From a bacterium UBP4_UBA6127 (GTDB taxonomy: Bacteria; UBP4; UBA4092): a stretch of 64,000 nucleotides of DNA. Positions 15,916 through 24,773 of this stretch are shown one piece after another. Position 1 is the first letter of the stretch, and the number at the start of each line of letters is the position of its first letter. The stretch covers positions 67,245-131,244 of the forward strand of contig DIVR01000014.1 in NCBI GenBank assembly GCA_002428325.1. Reading direction: 5' to 3'. Under the pieces are notes generated by a model. That model was not told the origin of the DNA. It made no database searches and worked only from the letters and a program-made list of their open reading frames with translations. Position numbers and translations under genes: made by a program.

Positions 15916-17619
15916 ATGAATGAAGAAAAAATAAATTATCTACTTACTTTAGATCCGCCTGCTCCGGGGCGGCTTCGACTGGTTCCTTTAGGGGGGCTGG
16001 GTGAAATCGGCATGAACATGATGGTCTATGAATACGGAGAGGATATTATCATCCTGGATTGCGGGGTCATGTTTCCCGGTGAAGAAACCCCGGGCGTGGA
16101 CCTGATTATTCCCGATACTACCTATTTGGATGACCGGAAAGACCGGATTCGCGGCATATTTCTGACCCACTGCCATGAAGACCATATCGGTGCCTTGCCT
16201 TATTTCCTCCGGGAATTGGATGTCCCGGTTTATGGAACCTGCCTCACCCTGGGACTGATTCAACCCAAACTCAAAGAGCATAAAATGACCGGTTCGGTGG
16301 AGTTGATAGAAGTCAAACCCCGGGATGTGGTTGAAGCCGGGGCTTTTATGGTTGAATTCGTACGAATGACCCATAGTACGGTCGATTGTGTAGGGATGGC
16401 GGTTCATTCACCCGTCGGGACTGTTTTTCATACAGGGGATTTCAAGATTGATCCGACCCCGGTGGATGGCAAAGGGATGGATTTTTATACCCTTTCCCGG
16501 CTGGGGGATGAAGGAGTTTTACTCCTGTTGTCAGACAGCACCAACTCTGAAAGGGAAGGATTTACCCTCTCTGAAAAAGAAGTTGGGGATACCTTTGACC
16601 AGATATTCAGAGATGCTGCCGGCCGGATTATTGCTACCACTTTTGCTTCCAACATCCATCGAATCCAGCAATTGATTGATATGGCGGTCAAATATAAACG
16701 CCGGGTGGTTTTTGCCGGCCGTTCGATGGTCAATAATACCCGTATTGCTGGCGACTTAGGTTATCTGAGCATTCCTTCCGGGCTGCAGGCTACTTTTGGC
16801 GACCTGACCCATTTGGATGATGATGAAGTCTTGGTAATAACCACCGGAAGTCAGGGTGAAGCTATGTCAGCCCTGGCCCGAATGTCTTTTGATGAACATA
16901 AACAAGTAGAAATAGACAAAGGGGATACGGTGATTATTTCGGCCCGGGTCATTCCCGGCAATGAACGCTCTATTGCCCGAATAATCAATAACCTTTATCG
17001 GCTTGGAGCCAAGGTCTATTACGAAAAAGTCTCGGAAATACATGTTTCCGGACATGCCAGCCAGGAAGAACAGAAATTGATGATCAATATCATCAAGCCG
17101 AAATTCTTTATGCCAATTCATGGCGAATATCGGCACCTGGTGACCCATGCCGGACTGGCGGAACGCACCGGCATTCTCAGGAAAAATATTCTGGTATCAG
17201 AGAATGGGGATGTCATTGAAGTGACCCGTGACGGCCTGGAAAAGGTCGGCCATGCCCCCAATGGCAGGGTGTTTGTGGATGGCAAAGGGGTGGGGGACGT
17301 GGAAGATGCCGTTCTTCGGGACCGTAAACACCTGGCTGCCGATGGATTCTGTATTGTAACGGTGGGAATTGACCGGCATACCGGGGAGATTATCCGGGAC
17401 CCGGATGTGACTTCTCGAGGATTTATCTTCGAGGAAGAAGCCGAAGACCTCTTGGTACAGGCTGAACAATCCGTTAAATCATCTCTGGAAGCGATGCCGG
17501 CTAACCTGAGAACAGACCAACAGGAAGTCCAGGAAGTGGTCATGACAGCCCTGAAACGATACCTCTATAAACAAACTTCCAGGCGTCCCATGATACTTCC
17601 GGTGATTATTGAACTATAA
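15916..17619 (+). CDS. rnj: Ribonuclease J
   Basis: A 567-residue metallo-beta-lactamase / beta-CASP ribonuclease with both endo- and 5'-3' exonuclease capacity in mRNA decay and rRNA maturation. The zinc motif is H-C-H-E-D-H at 85-90 (usually H-G-H-E-D-H), followed by the H-T-G-D-F block, the beta-CASP S-D-S-T-N motif, H-V-S-G-H-A near residue 378 and M-P-I-H-G-E-Y-R-H near 398. Length is typical. Its stop overlaps the possible TTG start of ftsK and lies seven bases before the ATG I chose, so the two genes are probably one transcript. Confidence 0.96.
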   Translation: MNEEKINYLLTLDPPAPGRLRLVPLGGLGEIGMNMMVYEYGEDIIILDCGVMFPGEETPGVDLIIPDTTYLDDRKDRIRGIFLTHCHEDHIGALPYFLRELDVPVYGTCLTLGLIQPKLKEHKMTGSVELIEVKPRDVVEAGAFMVEFVRMTHSTVDCVGMAVHSPVGTVFHTGDFKIDPTPVDGKGMDFYTLSRLGDEGVLLLLSDSTNSEREGFTLSEKEVGDTFDQIFRDAAGRIIATTFASNIHRIQQLIDMAVKYKRRVVFAGRSMVNNTRIAGDLGYLSIPSGLQATFGDLTHLDDDEVLVITTGSQGEAMSALARMSFDEHKQVEIDKGDTVIISARVIPGNERSIARIINNLYRLGAKVYYEKVSEIHVSGHASQEEQKLMINIIKPKFFMPIHGEYRHLVTHAGLAERTGILRKNILVSENGDVIEVTRDGLEKVGHAPNGRVFVDGKGVGDVEDAVLRDRKHLAADGFCIVTVGIDRHTGEIIRDPDVTSRGFIFEEEAEDLLVQAEQSVKSSLEAMPANLRTDQQEVQEVVMTALKRYLYKQTSRRPMILPVIIEL

Positions 17620-17626
17620 TAACCCT

Positions 17627-19834
17627 ATGCAGAAAAAGGAGATACCATTTCTGAGAGACCGGATTAAACGGGAAATTTTTGCCATTCTTTATTTTGTCAT
17701 GGCGATTGTCCTTTTATTGAGCCTGGTGACCCGATTGGCGGGAGCTGACTGGATGGGCAAGTTTGGTGAATGGGTCTCATTTGGCATCTTTTTTGTTTTT
17801 GGTAAATATGTATCATTCCTCCTGGTCGGTATTCTTATCCTCTGGGGATTCAGCCAGTTCAAGGACTGTCCTGATTCTTCAGAAGGGAAACGACTCCTGA
17901 GATTTGTCGGCGCTTTGATTCTGATGTTTTCTCTCTGCACTTTATTAGCCCTGCCTTTTGACCCTGAGACAGACCGAATCCGCCATTTTGATGCCGGTGG
18001 ACTGTTGGGCAGTTATGTAACCTATAAACTGGGTATCAAGCAGGCCATGGGGCCGGTGGGGTCCTATATCCTCAGTATTACTGGTGTGCTGATTGGGATA
18101 GTAATGACCACAGAATTCCTTATCTCGGTTTTTCTGGCTTCTCTACGGGCTAAGGCAAAGGAAAACAAAGCGGATAAAAAAGGGAAAACCCCTCTCCCCT
18201 CGATTACCAAAGCCTCCCTGGCGCCGGATGATCCGATACTTCCTCTGGCAGAGGAAGAACCTTTTGTTCCTCTGACACCCGCCTCGATTGAGGATGAACT
18301 GGGTCCCCGAATTGTGATTGAAGAAGAAGACCGGAGAAAACTCCCCATTCGGAAACCTATTATTCCCCCTCAACCCCTGGAACCGGGGGAATATATCCTT
18401 CCTCCTTTGGATTTATTAAGGGAACCCCCTCCTAATGATATTGAGAAAACCCTTCGCCAGGACCTTCTGGAAGAATCCAAAAAATTGGAAGAGACCCTGG
18501 GGAATTTTGGCATTGATGCCAAAGTGAATGAAGTCAACCGAGGTCCGGTGGTAACCCGGTTTGAACTCCAACCGGCGCCCGGAGTAAAAATCAGTTCTAT
18601 CACCGGGTTGGCCAATGATATTGCCCTTGCCATGCGGGCGGCTCAAGTCCGGATTGCCCCGATTGCCGGCAAAGCAGCCGTGGGTATTGAAGTCCCTAAT
18701 CGGACTCCCAGCGCTGTTTTTCTGCGGGAAATCCTTTCTTCGGATGCTTTCCAAAAACCGGTCAATAAACTTATCTTTGCGGTCGGGAAAACCATCTCAG
18801 GAGACCCTTTTGTGGCCGATTTGGCCCGGATGCCCCATATGTTGATTGCCGGGACTACAGGGTCCGGTAAATCAGTCTGTATTAATGGGCTTATTGCCAG
18901 TTTTCTCTATCGAACACGGCCGGATGAAGTTAAATTTATCATGATTGACCCCAAAAAGGTCGAATTATCCATCTATAGCGATATTCCCCATCTACTGACT
19001 CCGATTGTGACGGAGGCCAAGAAAGCCGCCAGAGCATTAAAATGGGCTGTCATGGAGATGGAACGCAGGTATTCCCTTTTTGCTGATTTATCAGTCAGGG
19101 ATATTGATGGCTACAATGAACTGCTCAATAAAATCATTGATGAAAAACTGGACCCGATGGATAACGCGGCCGGTGTCCCCCTGGAACGTATCCCGTTGAT
19201 TGTTGTCATTATTGATGAATTAGCGGATTTGATGATGGTGGCCAGGGCGGATATCGAAGATATGATTTGCCGATTGGCGCAAATGGCCCGAGCGGTGGGG
19301 ATTCACCTGGTCCTGGCGACTCAAAGGCCCTCGGTGGATGTTATTACAGGATTGATCAAGGCAAATTTCCCTTCCCGGATTGCTTTCCAGGTCTCCTCCC
19401 GGATAGATTCCCGGACAATTTTGGATTCCATGGGGGCGGAAGCCCTTTTGGGCCGAGGGGATATGCTTTTTGCGCCTGGCGGTACTCCCAAACCGGTCAG
19501 ATTACAGGGTTCTTTTGTCTCTAATAATGAGATTCAAGCTATTTGTGACTTTATCCGGGAACAACGTCCTCCTGAATATCAGGTTATCTCCTTTGACCAG
19601 GAGGATGGAGGGGATGAAGGAACTTCCAGTGAAGATCGGGATGTCCTTTATGATGAAGCTATTAAAATCATCCGGAAAACCCGGCAGGCTTCGGCCTCCC
19701 TGCTTCAGACCCATCTGGGGATTGGTTACCCCAGGGCCCGTAAGATTATCGAACAGATGGAACGGGATGGGGTTGTCGGCCCTATGCGGGGTTCCAAAGC
19801 CCGGGAAATCTTCCTTTCCTCTGATAACGAATAA
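17627..19834 (+). CDS. ftsK: DNA translocase FtsK
   Basis: A 735-residue FtsK/SpoIIIE protein. Four N-terminal membrane helices (about 12-32, 54-74, 88-105, 140-170) anchor it at the septum; an acidic linker follows; the motor domain has Walker A G-T-T-G-S-G-K-S at 409-416 and Walker B I-V-V-I-I-D-E-L-A-D; the last 65 residues are the winged-helix gamma domain that reads KOPS/SRS sites. It pumps chromosome ends during division. I use the ATG at 17627, six codons inside a TTG frame; no good ribosome site is seen for either, which fits coupling to the RNase J stop. Confidence 0.96.
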   Translation: MQKKEIPFLRDRIKREIFAILYFVMAIVLLLSLVTRLAGADWMGKFGEWVSFGIFFVFGKYVSFLLVGILILWGFSQFKDCPDSSEGKRLLRFVGALILMFSLCTLLALPFDPETDRIRHFDAGGLLGSYVTYKLGIKQAMGPVGSYILSITGVLIGIVMTTEFLISVFLASLRAKAKENKADKKGKTPLPSITKASLAPDDPILPLAEEEPFVPLTPASIEDELGPRIVIEEEDRRKLPIRKPIIPPQPLEPGEYILPPLDLLREPPPNDIEKTLRQDLLEESKKLEETLGNFGIDAKVNEVNRGPVVTRFELQPAPGVKISSITGLANDIALAMRAAQVRIAPIAGKAAVGIEVPNRTPSAVFLREILSSDAFQKPVNKLIFAVGKTISGDPFVADLARMPHMLIAGTTGSGKSVCINGLIASFLYRTRPDEVKFIMIDPKKVELSIYSDIPHLLTPIVTEAKKAARALKWAVMEMERRYSLFADLSVRDIDGYNELLNKIIDEKLDPMDNAAGVPLERIPLIVVIIDELADLMMVARADIEDMICRLAQMARAVGIHLVLATQRPSVDVITGLIKANFPSRIAFQVSSRIDSRTILDSMGAEALLGRGDMLFAPGGTPKPVRLQGSFVSNNEIQAICDFIREQRPPEYQVISFDQEDGGDEGTSSEDRDVLYDEAIKIIRKTRQASASLLQTHLGIGYPRARKIIEQMERDGVVGPMRGSKAREIFLSSDNE

Positions 19835-19864
19835 TTTTCTCAAGTATGCCTTTTTCCCCTTTCC

Positions 19865-19882
19865 TTTTGACAGCTGTCAAAA
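19865..19882. repeat. Dispersed palindrome, copy 2 (TTTTGACAGCTGTCAAAA)
   Basis: Perfect 18-base palindrome without loop, 30 bases past the ftsK stop. Same core as at 34344 and 59881. Confidence 0.92.
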
Positions 19883-20028
19883 TTAATTGCCTGGAGTTGT
19901 CCTGATCAGGCTATCTGATATCCCATAATATTGATTCTTTTCATGTTACCTATTTCCAGAAGCATTCCGGTCCATCCATGGCCCCCCCGGTTGAATATTG
20001 AACCCCCATCCCCTATTTTTCGGTCCGA

Positions 20029-20057
20029 GACCCAGCCTGTAACCATCAGCCTGGGTC
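20029..20057. repeat. Hairpin repeat family C, copy 1
   Basis: Arms GACCCAG-C-CTG (20029-20039) and CAG-C-CTGGGTC (20047-20057) around the 7-base loop TAACCAT; the only mispair is C against C. The same arms recur at 57346-57374 with the loop reversed and complemented (ATGGTTA). Lies between ftsK and hypE. Confidence 0.75.
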
Positions 20058-20161
20058 CCAAGCCGAGAAAAGGAGAATATTATCCCAATAAAAGGCCTTC
20101 TGGAAAAAGGGAGAAAATCGGGTCAATTTAACCCAATATCGGGATTTATGATAAAAAACTA

Positions 20162-20189
20162 TTGCGAAAATGGGGTATTCTGTTAAAAT
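20162..20189 (+). promoter_or_regulatory. Promoter of hypE
   Basis: TTGCGA (20162-20167), 16-base spacer, TAAAAT (20184-20189) preceded by TG at 20181-20182 (extended -10). The predicted leader is about 78 bases. Confidence 0.5.
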
Positions 20190-20273
20190 CATCCGTTGGC
20201 CCGAGTTAAGTCGGAGGACTGGAACCCTTTTACTCCAACCACCTTCCTTATTGGCCAACGAAAGTTCCAATTC

Positions 20274-21290
20274 ATGAAGAAATTCGATAAAATCCTGATG
20301 GCTCACGGCGGGGGAGGAATCCTGACCCGCCGTTTAATTGAGGAAGAAATTCTCCCCCGATTTCAAAATGAAGCGCTGGCACCCTTGAGTGACAGTGCCC
20401 TGTTGAATCTTAACCATCCTGGGAAGCTGGCTTTTACCACCGATTCTTATGTCGTAACCCCTTTGTTTTTCCGGGGGGGAGATATTGGCCGGCTGGCTGT
20501 CTGCGGGACAGTAAATGATTTATCCATGGCCGGCGCCACCCCCCTTGCCTTATCCGCTTCACTTATCCTGGAAGAAGGGTTTCCCCTGGAAGATTTACAG
20601 AAAATACTGGATTCCATGGCAGCCACTGCCCGGGAAGTAGGGATCCCAATCGTAACCGGGGATACCAAAGTGGTCGAACGAGGCTCAGCTAATGGTTTGT
20701 TTATCAATACTTCCGGGATAGGAATTGTTCCGGAAGGGATTTCTGTTTCCATGTCTTCCGCCAAACCGGGGGATGTGGTATTAATCAATGGTCCCATTGG
20801 AGACCATGGGATAGCGGTCCTTTCTGAAAGAGAGGGTTTGAAGTTTGATACCCCGGTAGAAAGCGATGTGGCTCCCCTGAACAGCTTGGTGGCTGCCTTA
20901 TTTGAGATTACCCCTGAAATCCATTGCCTGCATGACCCGACCCGGGGCGGCTTGGCTACGGGATTAAATGAAATTGCCGGAGCGTCCCAAGTAGGAATTC
21001 GATTATTTGAAGATAAAATCCCCTTGCGTCCCGAAGTGCAGGGTGCCTGTGACCTTTTGGGGTTGGACCCCCTTCAGGTTGCCAATGAGGGGAAGGTCAT
21101 TATATTATGTCCTAGTGCTTTTCAAGACGCCCTGTTAGAGCGCCTGAAATCTCATCCTTTCGGAAAAAATGCTTCTGTTATCGGGGAAGTGGTGGAAAAA
21201 CCGGCCGGTACGGTTCTCCTGAAAACCCTGATTGGCGGAGAACGGATTGTGGATGTGCCTTATGGTGAAAACCTGCCCAGAATTTGCTAA
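20274..21290 (+). CDS. hypE: Hydrogenase maturation factor HypE
   Basis: A 338-residue PurM/ThiL-like ATPase that dehydrates a C-terminal thiocarbamate to thiocyanate, the source of cyanide ligands of NiFe hydrogenases. The opening H-G-G-G-G, the F-T-T-D-S-Y block, C-G-T-V-N-D-L-S-M-A-G, D-T-K-V-V-E-R-G and H-D-P-T-R-G-G-L are all present, and the protein ends in P-R-I-C, the conserved C-terminal cysteine that receives the carbamoyl group. I use the ATG at 20274; an upstream TTG frame would add 26 residues unlike the family and begins at the predicted transcription start. No other hyp or hydrogenase gene is in the window. Confidence 0.95.
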   Translation: MKKFDKILMAHGGGGILTRRLIEEEILPRFQNEALAPLSDSALLNLNHPGKLAFTTDSYVVTPLFFRGGDIGRLAVCGTVNDLSMAGATPLALSASLILEEGFPLEDLQKILDSMAATAREVGIPIVTGDTKVVERGSANGLFINTSGIGIVPEGISVSMSSAKPGDVVLINGPIGDHGIAVLSEREGLKFDTPVESDVAPLNSLVAALFEITPEIHCLHDPTRGGLATGLNEIAGASQVGIRLFEDKIPLRPEVQGACDLLGLDPLQVANEGKVIILCPSAFQDALLERLKSHPFGKNASVIGEVVEKPAGTVLLKTLIGGERIVDVPYGENLPRIC

Positions 21291-21483
21291 ACGACAGGGA
21301 ACCTTATATCCTGCCCCAGGCCTGCCATATCCCATCGTAAGGATAACCCTGTTATCAAGAAGGGGAATGGGATTCCTGTTTCCAGAGAGCCGGTGTTTTT
21401 TACGTCGGCACCCTGAAAATTGGACTCCATACCCCATAGTTCCTGATTATATCAAAACAAAAAATCGTTAAGGAGTTAGTGGT

Positions 21484-23619
21484 ATGCCCTGTTACAGACC
21501 CATTGAATGTTTGTTCAACCCCAAATCTATCGCCGTCATTGGCGCCTCGACCCGGGAACACACCGTTGGCCGGGATATCCCCGAAAATCTTATTAATGGA
21601 GGTTATACCGGGAAATTATACCTGGTAAATCCCAAAGCGGAGTCCATTCTGGGCCAGCCTTGTTATAAGACCCTTTCCGCTATCCCTGGTGAAGTGGATA
21701 TGATAGTGGTGATCGTCAATAGCGCCATTGTCGCCAAAGTCATGGAAGAAGCCGGTCAGAAAGGTGTGAAAAGCGCTATTATTATTACAGCCGGATTCAA
21801 GGAAGTCGGCGCAGAAGGTAAAGCCCTCCAGGATGAAGTCATGGCAATCGCCGAAAAATACGATATCAGAATCATGGGGCCTAACTGTTTAGGTGTTATC
21901 AATACCGATAAAGCCCATATGATGAATGCTTCATTTGCTCCCGGTGGAATGCCAGAAAAGGGCAATATTGCTTTTATCTCCCAATCCGGTGCATTGGGTG
22001 CCGCTATCCTGGATTATGCCAAAGGCCAGAATATCGGTTTCTCGAAATTTGTCAGCATGGGAAATAAAGCCGATGTTACTGAAAACGAAATCCTGATGTA
22101 TCTGCAGGATGACCCTGAAACCGATGTTATCCTCCTCTATGTGGAACAGCTCAGTGATGGGCAGAAATTCATTGATATCTGCCGGGAAATCACCAGTGAC
22201 CCGAAGAAATCCAAACCTATCATTGCTATCAAATCCGGCCGAACCGCTCAGGGTGCCAAAGCCGCCTCTTCTCATACCGGGTCTTTGGCCGGTTCCGATG
22301 AAGTCTATAATGCCATTTTTGCCCAGTCCGGAGTTATCCGGGTGGATAATATGGATGAAATGTTTGATTATGCCCTGGCATTCTCCAGAGCGCCGCTGCC
22401 CAAAGGCAACCGGGTGGCAATCGTAACCAATGCCGGCGGGCCTGGAATTATGGCCACTGATGCCTGTATCGTGAGTGGGCTTCAACTGGCAACCATCAGT
22501 GATGAAATCAAAAACGACCTGCGTCCGAAACTTCCTCCTACTGCCAGCCTTGCCAATCCTATCGATGTTATCGGGGATGCCCTGGCTGACCGGTATGAAG
22601 TAGCTCTCAAAGCCGTCATGAATGATGATAATGTGGATGGTGTTATTTGTATTCTTACCCCCCAGTCCACTACCCAGGAATTAGAAACGGCCAAAGTGAT
22701 TGTGGATTTAGGCAGAAATGCTAAAAAACCTCTGCTTTCCTCCTTCATTGGAATGGTGAAGACAGCCGAAGCCGTCCGTTACCTGGAATCCCATGGGATG
22801 GCCCATTATCGGTTCCCGGAAGGGGCTTCCCGGTCCCTCACTAAAATGGTGGATTTTGTGAAATGGGGTGAACGTCCCCGGACAGAGTTCAAAAAATTCC
22901 AGGTAGATAAAAAAGCCGCCATGGAAGTTATTATGAAAGCCAAAGCCGAAGGCCGGACTTATCTGCCTGAAGTGGAAGCATTTGAAGTCTTTAAAGCCTA
23001 TGGATTCCCGGTGATTAAATATTCTCTCTGCCCGGATCGGGAAACTGCTATTTCTGTGGCCGATAGGATTGGATTCCCAGTGGTCATGAAGATTGCCTCT
23101 CCGGATATCGTCCATAAAGTGGATGTCGGCGGTGTTAAGCTCAATCTTCAGAATAAAGAAGATGTGGGCCAGGCCTGGGATGTTATGATGGAAAAAGTCA
23201 AAGAAGTCCAGCCGGATGCTAAAATCTGGGGTGTTAATATTCAGGAGATGCTGCCTAAGGGCGGTAAGGAAGTTATCCTGGGTGTAAACCGAGACGCTCA
23301 GTTTGGTCCCCTGATGATGTTTGGATTGGGCGGAACCTATGTGGAAGTCTTTAAAGATGTTACCTTCCGGTTAGCTCCCATTCGCGAATTGGGCGCCAAA
23401 CGGATGATCGAATCCATTAAATCTTACAAACTCCTCCGGGGTTATCGTGGGGAGCCGGCTTCCGATGTGGAATCTATCTCGGATACCCTGCTGCGTCTTT
23501 CTCAGCTGGTTACTGATATTGAGGAGATTGCAGAACTGGATATCAATCCATTGATTGTCTATCCGGAAGGCAAAGGCTGCCGGGTGGCTGATGGCCGTAT
23601 CCTGATTAAGTTGAAATAA
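21484..23619 (+). CDS. ADP-forming acetate/acyl-CoA synthetase, fused alpha-beta
   Basis: A 711-residue protein with, in order, a CoA-binding domain (K-S-I-A-V-I-G-A-S near the start), a succinyl-CoA-synthetase-like flavodoxin domain with the phospho-histidine loop S-H-T-G-S-L-A-G (His 264), a second ligase domain, and an ATP-grasp beta part from about 480 to 700 with V-H-K-x-D-V-G-G-V. It conserves energy by making ATP from acyl-CoA, ADP and phosphate, typical of fermenting archaea and anaerobic bacteria. Alpha and beta parts are fused, the common bacterial form. AAGGAG lies before the ATG; a terminator follows. The acyl substrate (acetyl, propionyl or aryl) cannot be read from sequence. Confidence 0.94.
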   Translation: MPCYRPIECLFNPKSIAVIGASTREHTVGRDIPENLINGGYTGKLYLVNPKAESILGQPCYKTLSAIPGEVDMIVVIVNSAIVAKVMEEAGQKGVKSAIIITAGFKEVGAEGKALQDEVMAIAEKYDIRIMGPNCLGVINTDKAHMMNASFAPGGMPEKGNIAFISQSGALGAAILDYAKGQNIGFSKFVSMGNKADVTENEILMYLQDDPETDVILLYVEQLSDGQKFIDICREITSDPKKSKPIIAIKSGRTAQGAKAASSHTGSLAGSDEVYNAIFAQSGVIRVDNMDEMFDYALAFSRAPLPKGNRVAIVTNAGGPGIMATDACIVSGLQLATISDEIKNDLRPKLPPTASLANPIDVIGDALADRYEVALKAVMNDDNVDGVICILTPQSTTQELETAKVIVDLGRNAKKPLLSSFIGMVKTAEAVRYLESHGMAHYRFPEGASRSLTKMVDFVKWGERPRTEFKKFQVDKKAAMEVIMKAKAEGRTYLPEVEAFEVFKAYGFPVIKYSLCPDRETAISVADRIGFPVVMKIASPDIVHKVDVGGVKLNLQNKEDVGQAWDVMMEKVKEVQPDAKIWGVNIQEMLPKGGKEVILGVNRDAQFGPLMMFGLGGTYVEVFKDVTFRLAPIRELGAKRMIESIKSYKLLRGYRGEPASDVESISDTLLRLSQLVTDIEEIAELDINPLIVYPEGKGCRVADGRILIKLK

Positions 23620-23659
23620 GGATGAAAAATTAGCTCAATTACAGCTTGAAATTAACAGG

Positions 23660-23698
23660 CACCGGGATGGATACTGCTCATCCCGGTGTTTTCTTTTA
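23660..23698 (+). terminator. Intrinsic terminator after the acyl-CoA synthetase
   Basis: CACCGGGATG (23660-23669) pairs with CATCCCGGTG (23679-23688), followed by TTTTCTTTT. Confidence 0.93.
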
Positions 23699-23770
23699 AT
23701 AGAATTATTGAGCCAAAACCCTGATAAATAAAAAGTTAATAGTATATGAAATTTTTATTCTTAAATGCCC

Positions 23771-23800
23771 TTGCAATTTTGAAGTATTAAGGCGTAGAAT
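23771..23800 (+). promoter_or_regulatory. Promoter of the structured leader RNA / radical SAM gene
   Basis: TTGCAA (23771-23776), 18-base spacer, TAGAAT (23795-23800). It predicts a start near 23807 and therefore a leader of about 240 bases before the radical SAM ATG at 24051. Confidence 0.6.
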
Positions 23801-23806
23801 AGTTGT

Positions 23807-24020
23807 GTTGTGGCGGGAAGGCCCTTTTATAGGGTTTTAGTTTGATAACGCAACAATTATTATTTTACTTTGATAATTAAAGCTTCCGGGCGGACATAAT
23901 AATTGTTCCAGTTCTGAATATGGAGACCGACCTCGCTCAGTTTGACAATCCCGCTAAAATTCCATATTCCTGGGACAGAAACCTGTAATATTCTTCATAA
24001 ACCTCACTTAGTCCGCCCGG
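23807..24020 (+). ncRNA. Candidate structured leader RNA with a possible pseudoknot
   Basis: Three long perfect complementary pairs lie in this gene-free stretch. Stem A: AACAATTATTAT (23852-23863) with ATAATAATTGTT (23896-23907), 12 pairs. Stem B: CCGGGCGGAC (23886-23895) with GTCCGCCCGG (24011-24020), 10 pairs. Stem C: GAATATGGA (23916-23924) with TCCATATTC (23961-23969), 9 pairs, nested in B. The 5' strand of B lies in the loop of A and touches its 3' strand, so A and B form a pseudoknot or are alternatives. Stem B is followed by TTCCTATTTTT, then by the AGGAGA ribosome site at 24035. This is the layout of a cis-acting regulator; a separate stable RNA is also possible. It does not match a class I know. 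Confidence 0.6.
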
Positions 24021-24050
24021 TTCCTATTTTTCTCAGGAGAATTTCCCCCA

Positions 24051-24704
24051 ATGTCAGATAAGAAACCTTATAAATTAGGCAAATGTTTGAAAGATGCCGC
24101 TCCGGATGCCAAACCCTTAATTACTTATGAAATCCGAAATTCCCTTTATTTAAATATTACGACCGAATGCACCAATGCCTGCTATTTTTGTGTCAGATTT
24201 CAGACCGATTTAGTAAAGGGATATAACCTGCATATTGATTACCAACCCACTCTGGAAGAAATCCTGAAGGCCATCGGGGATCCTACTCGTTACCGGTCTA
24301 TTGTTTTCTGTGGATATGGGGAACCCACTCTGAGGCTGGACATCATCAAGGCTGTCTGCCAGTTTGTGAAACAGCATGGGTCTTATGTCCGGCTGGTAAC
24401 CAACGGCCATGGAAACCTGATTCATGGCCGGAATATTGTCCCGGAACTCAAAGGATTGGTGGATATGGTGGATGTGAGCCTGAATGCTGAGAATGCCGAA
24501 TTATATGAGAAAATCTGCCATCCCCTTTATGGGCCGGAGACTTATGAAAAGGTCAAAGAGTTCATCCGGGAATGTGTGAAATATATTCCCACCGTGGAAG
24601 CGACCGTGGTGGGTGTGAAAGAAATCAATATTGATAAATGCAAAGAGATTGCACTCGAATTAGGGGCCCAGTTCCGATTCCGGGGCCTTGATGATGTAGG
24701 GTAA
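24051..24704 (+). CDS. TatD-associated radical SAM protein
   Basis: A 217-residue short radical SAM protein of the family usually found next to or fused with TatD nucleases (tatD-link rSAM). The cluster cysteines are C40, C44 and C47 in the C-T-N-A-C-Y-F-C motif, followed by F-C-G-Y-G-E-P-T-L for the SAM-binding G-G-E-P equivalent. The substrate is unknown in the whole family. No tatD gene is in the window, so the partner is missing or distant. The protein is short because members lack extra C-terminal domains. AGGAGA lies ten bases before the ATG, and a long structured leader precedes it, which suggests regulation at the RNA level. Confidence 0.9.
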   Translation: MSDKKPYKLGKCLKDAAPDAKPLITYEIRNSLYLNITTECTNACYFCVRFQTDLVKGYNLHIDYQPTLEEILKAIGDPTRYRSIVFCGYGEPTLRLDIIKAVCQFVKQHGSYVRLVTNGHGNLIHGRNIVPELKGLVDMVDVSLNAENAELYEKICHPLYGPETYEKVKEFIRECVKYIPTVEATVVGVKEINIDKCKEIALELGAQFRFRGLDDVG

Positions 24705-24724
24705 TAATCAAGATTGGAAAATAA

Positions 24725-24762
24725 AAAGCCCTTCCTGCTGATAAATCAGCGGGAAGGGCTTT
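24725..24762. terminator. Terminator between convergent radical SAM and cysteine desulfurase genes
   Basis: AAAGCCCTTCCTGCTGAT pairs with ATCAGCGGGAAGGGCTTT, 18 pairs with one T-G wobble and a 2-base loop. The minus-strand reading continues into TTTTTATTTT, so it mainly ends the cysteine desulfurase transcript; the plus-strand T run is weak. Confidence 0.9.
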
Positions 24763-24773
24763 AACGTTATAAC

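Noticed and set aside
19931..20131. 66-codon frame between ftsK and hypE
   Set aside because: It runs across the family C hairpin repeat, has no ribosome site and no protein-like composition.
23807..24020. 6S, tmRNA, RNase P or SRP RNA as identity of the structured leader
   Set aside because: None of their hallmark sequences (for example the SRP tetraloop region or the RNase P core) could be found; only the rod-like fold is vaguely 6S-like.
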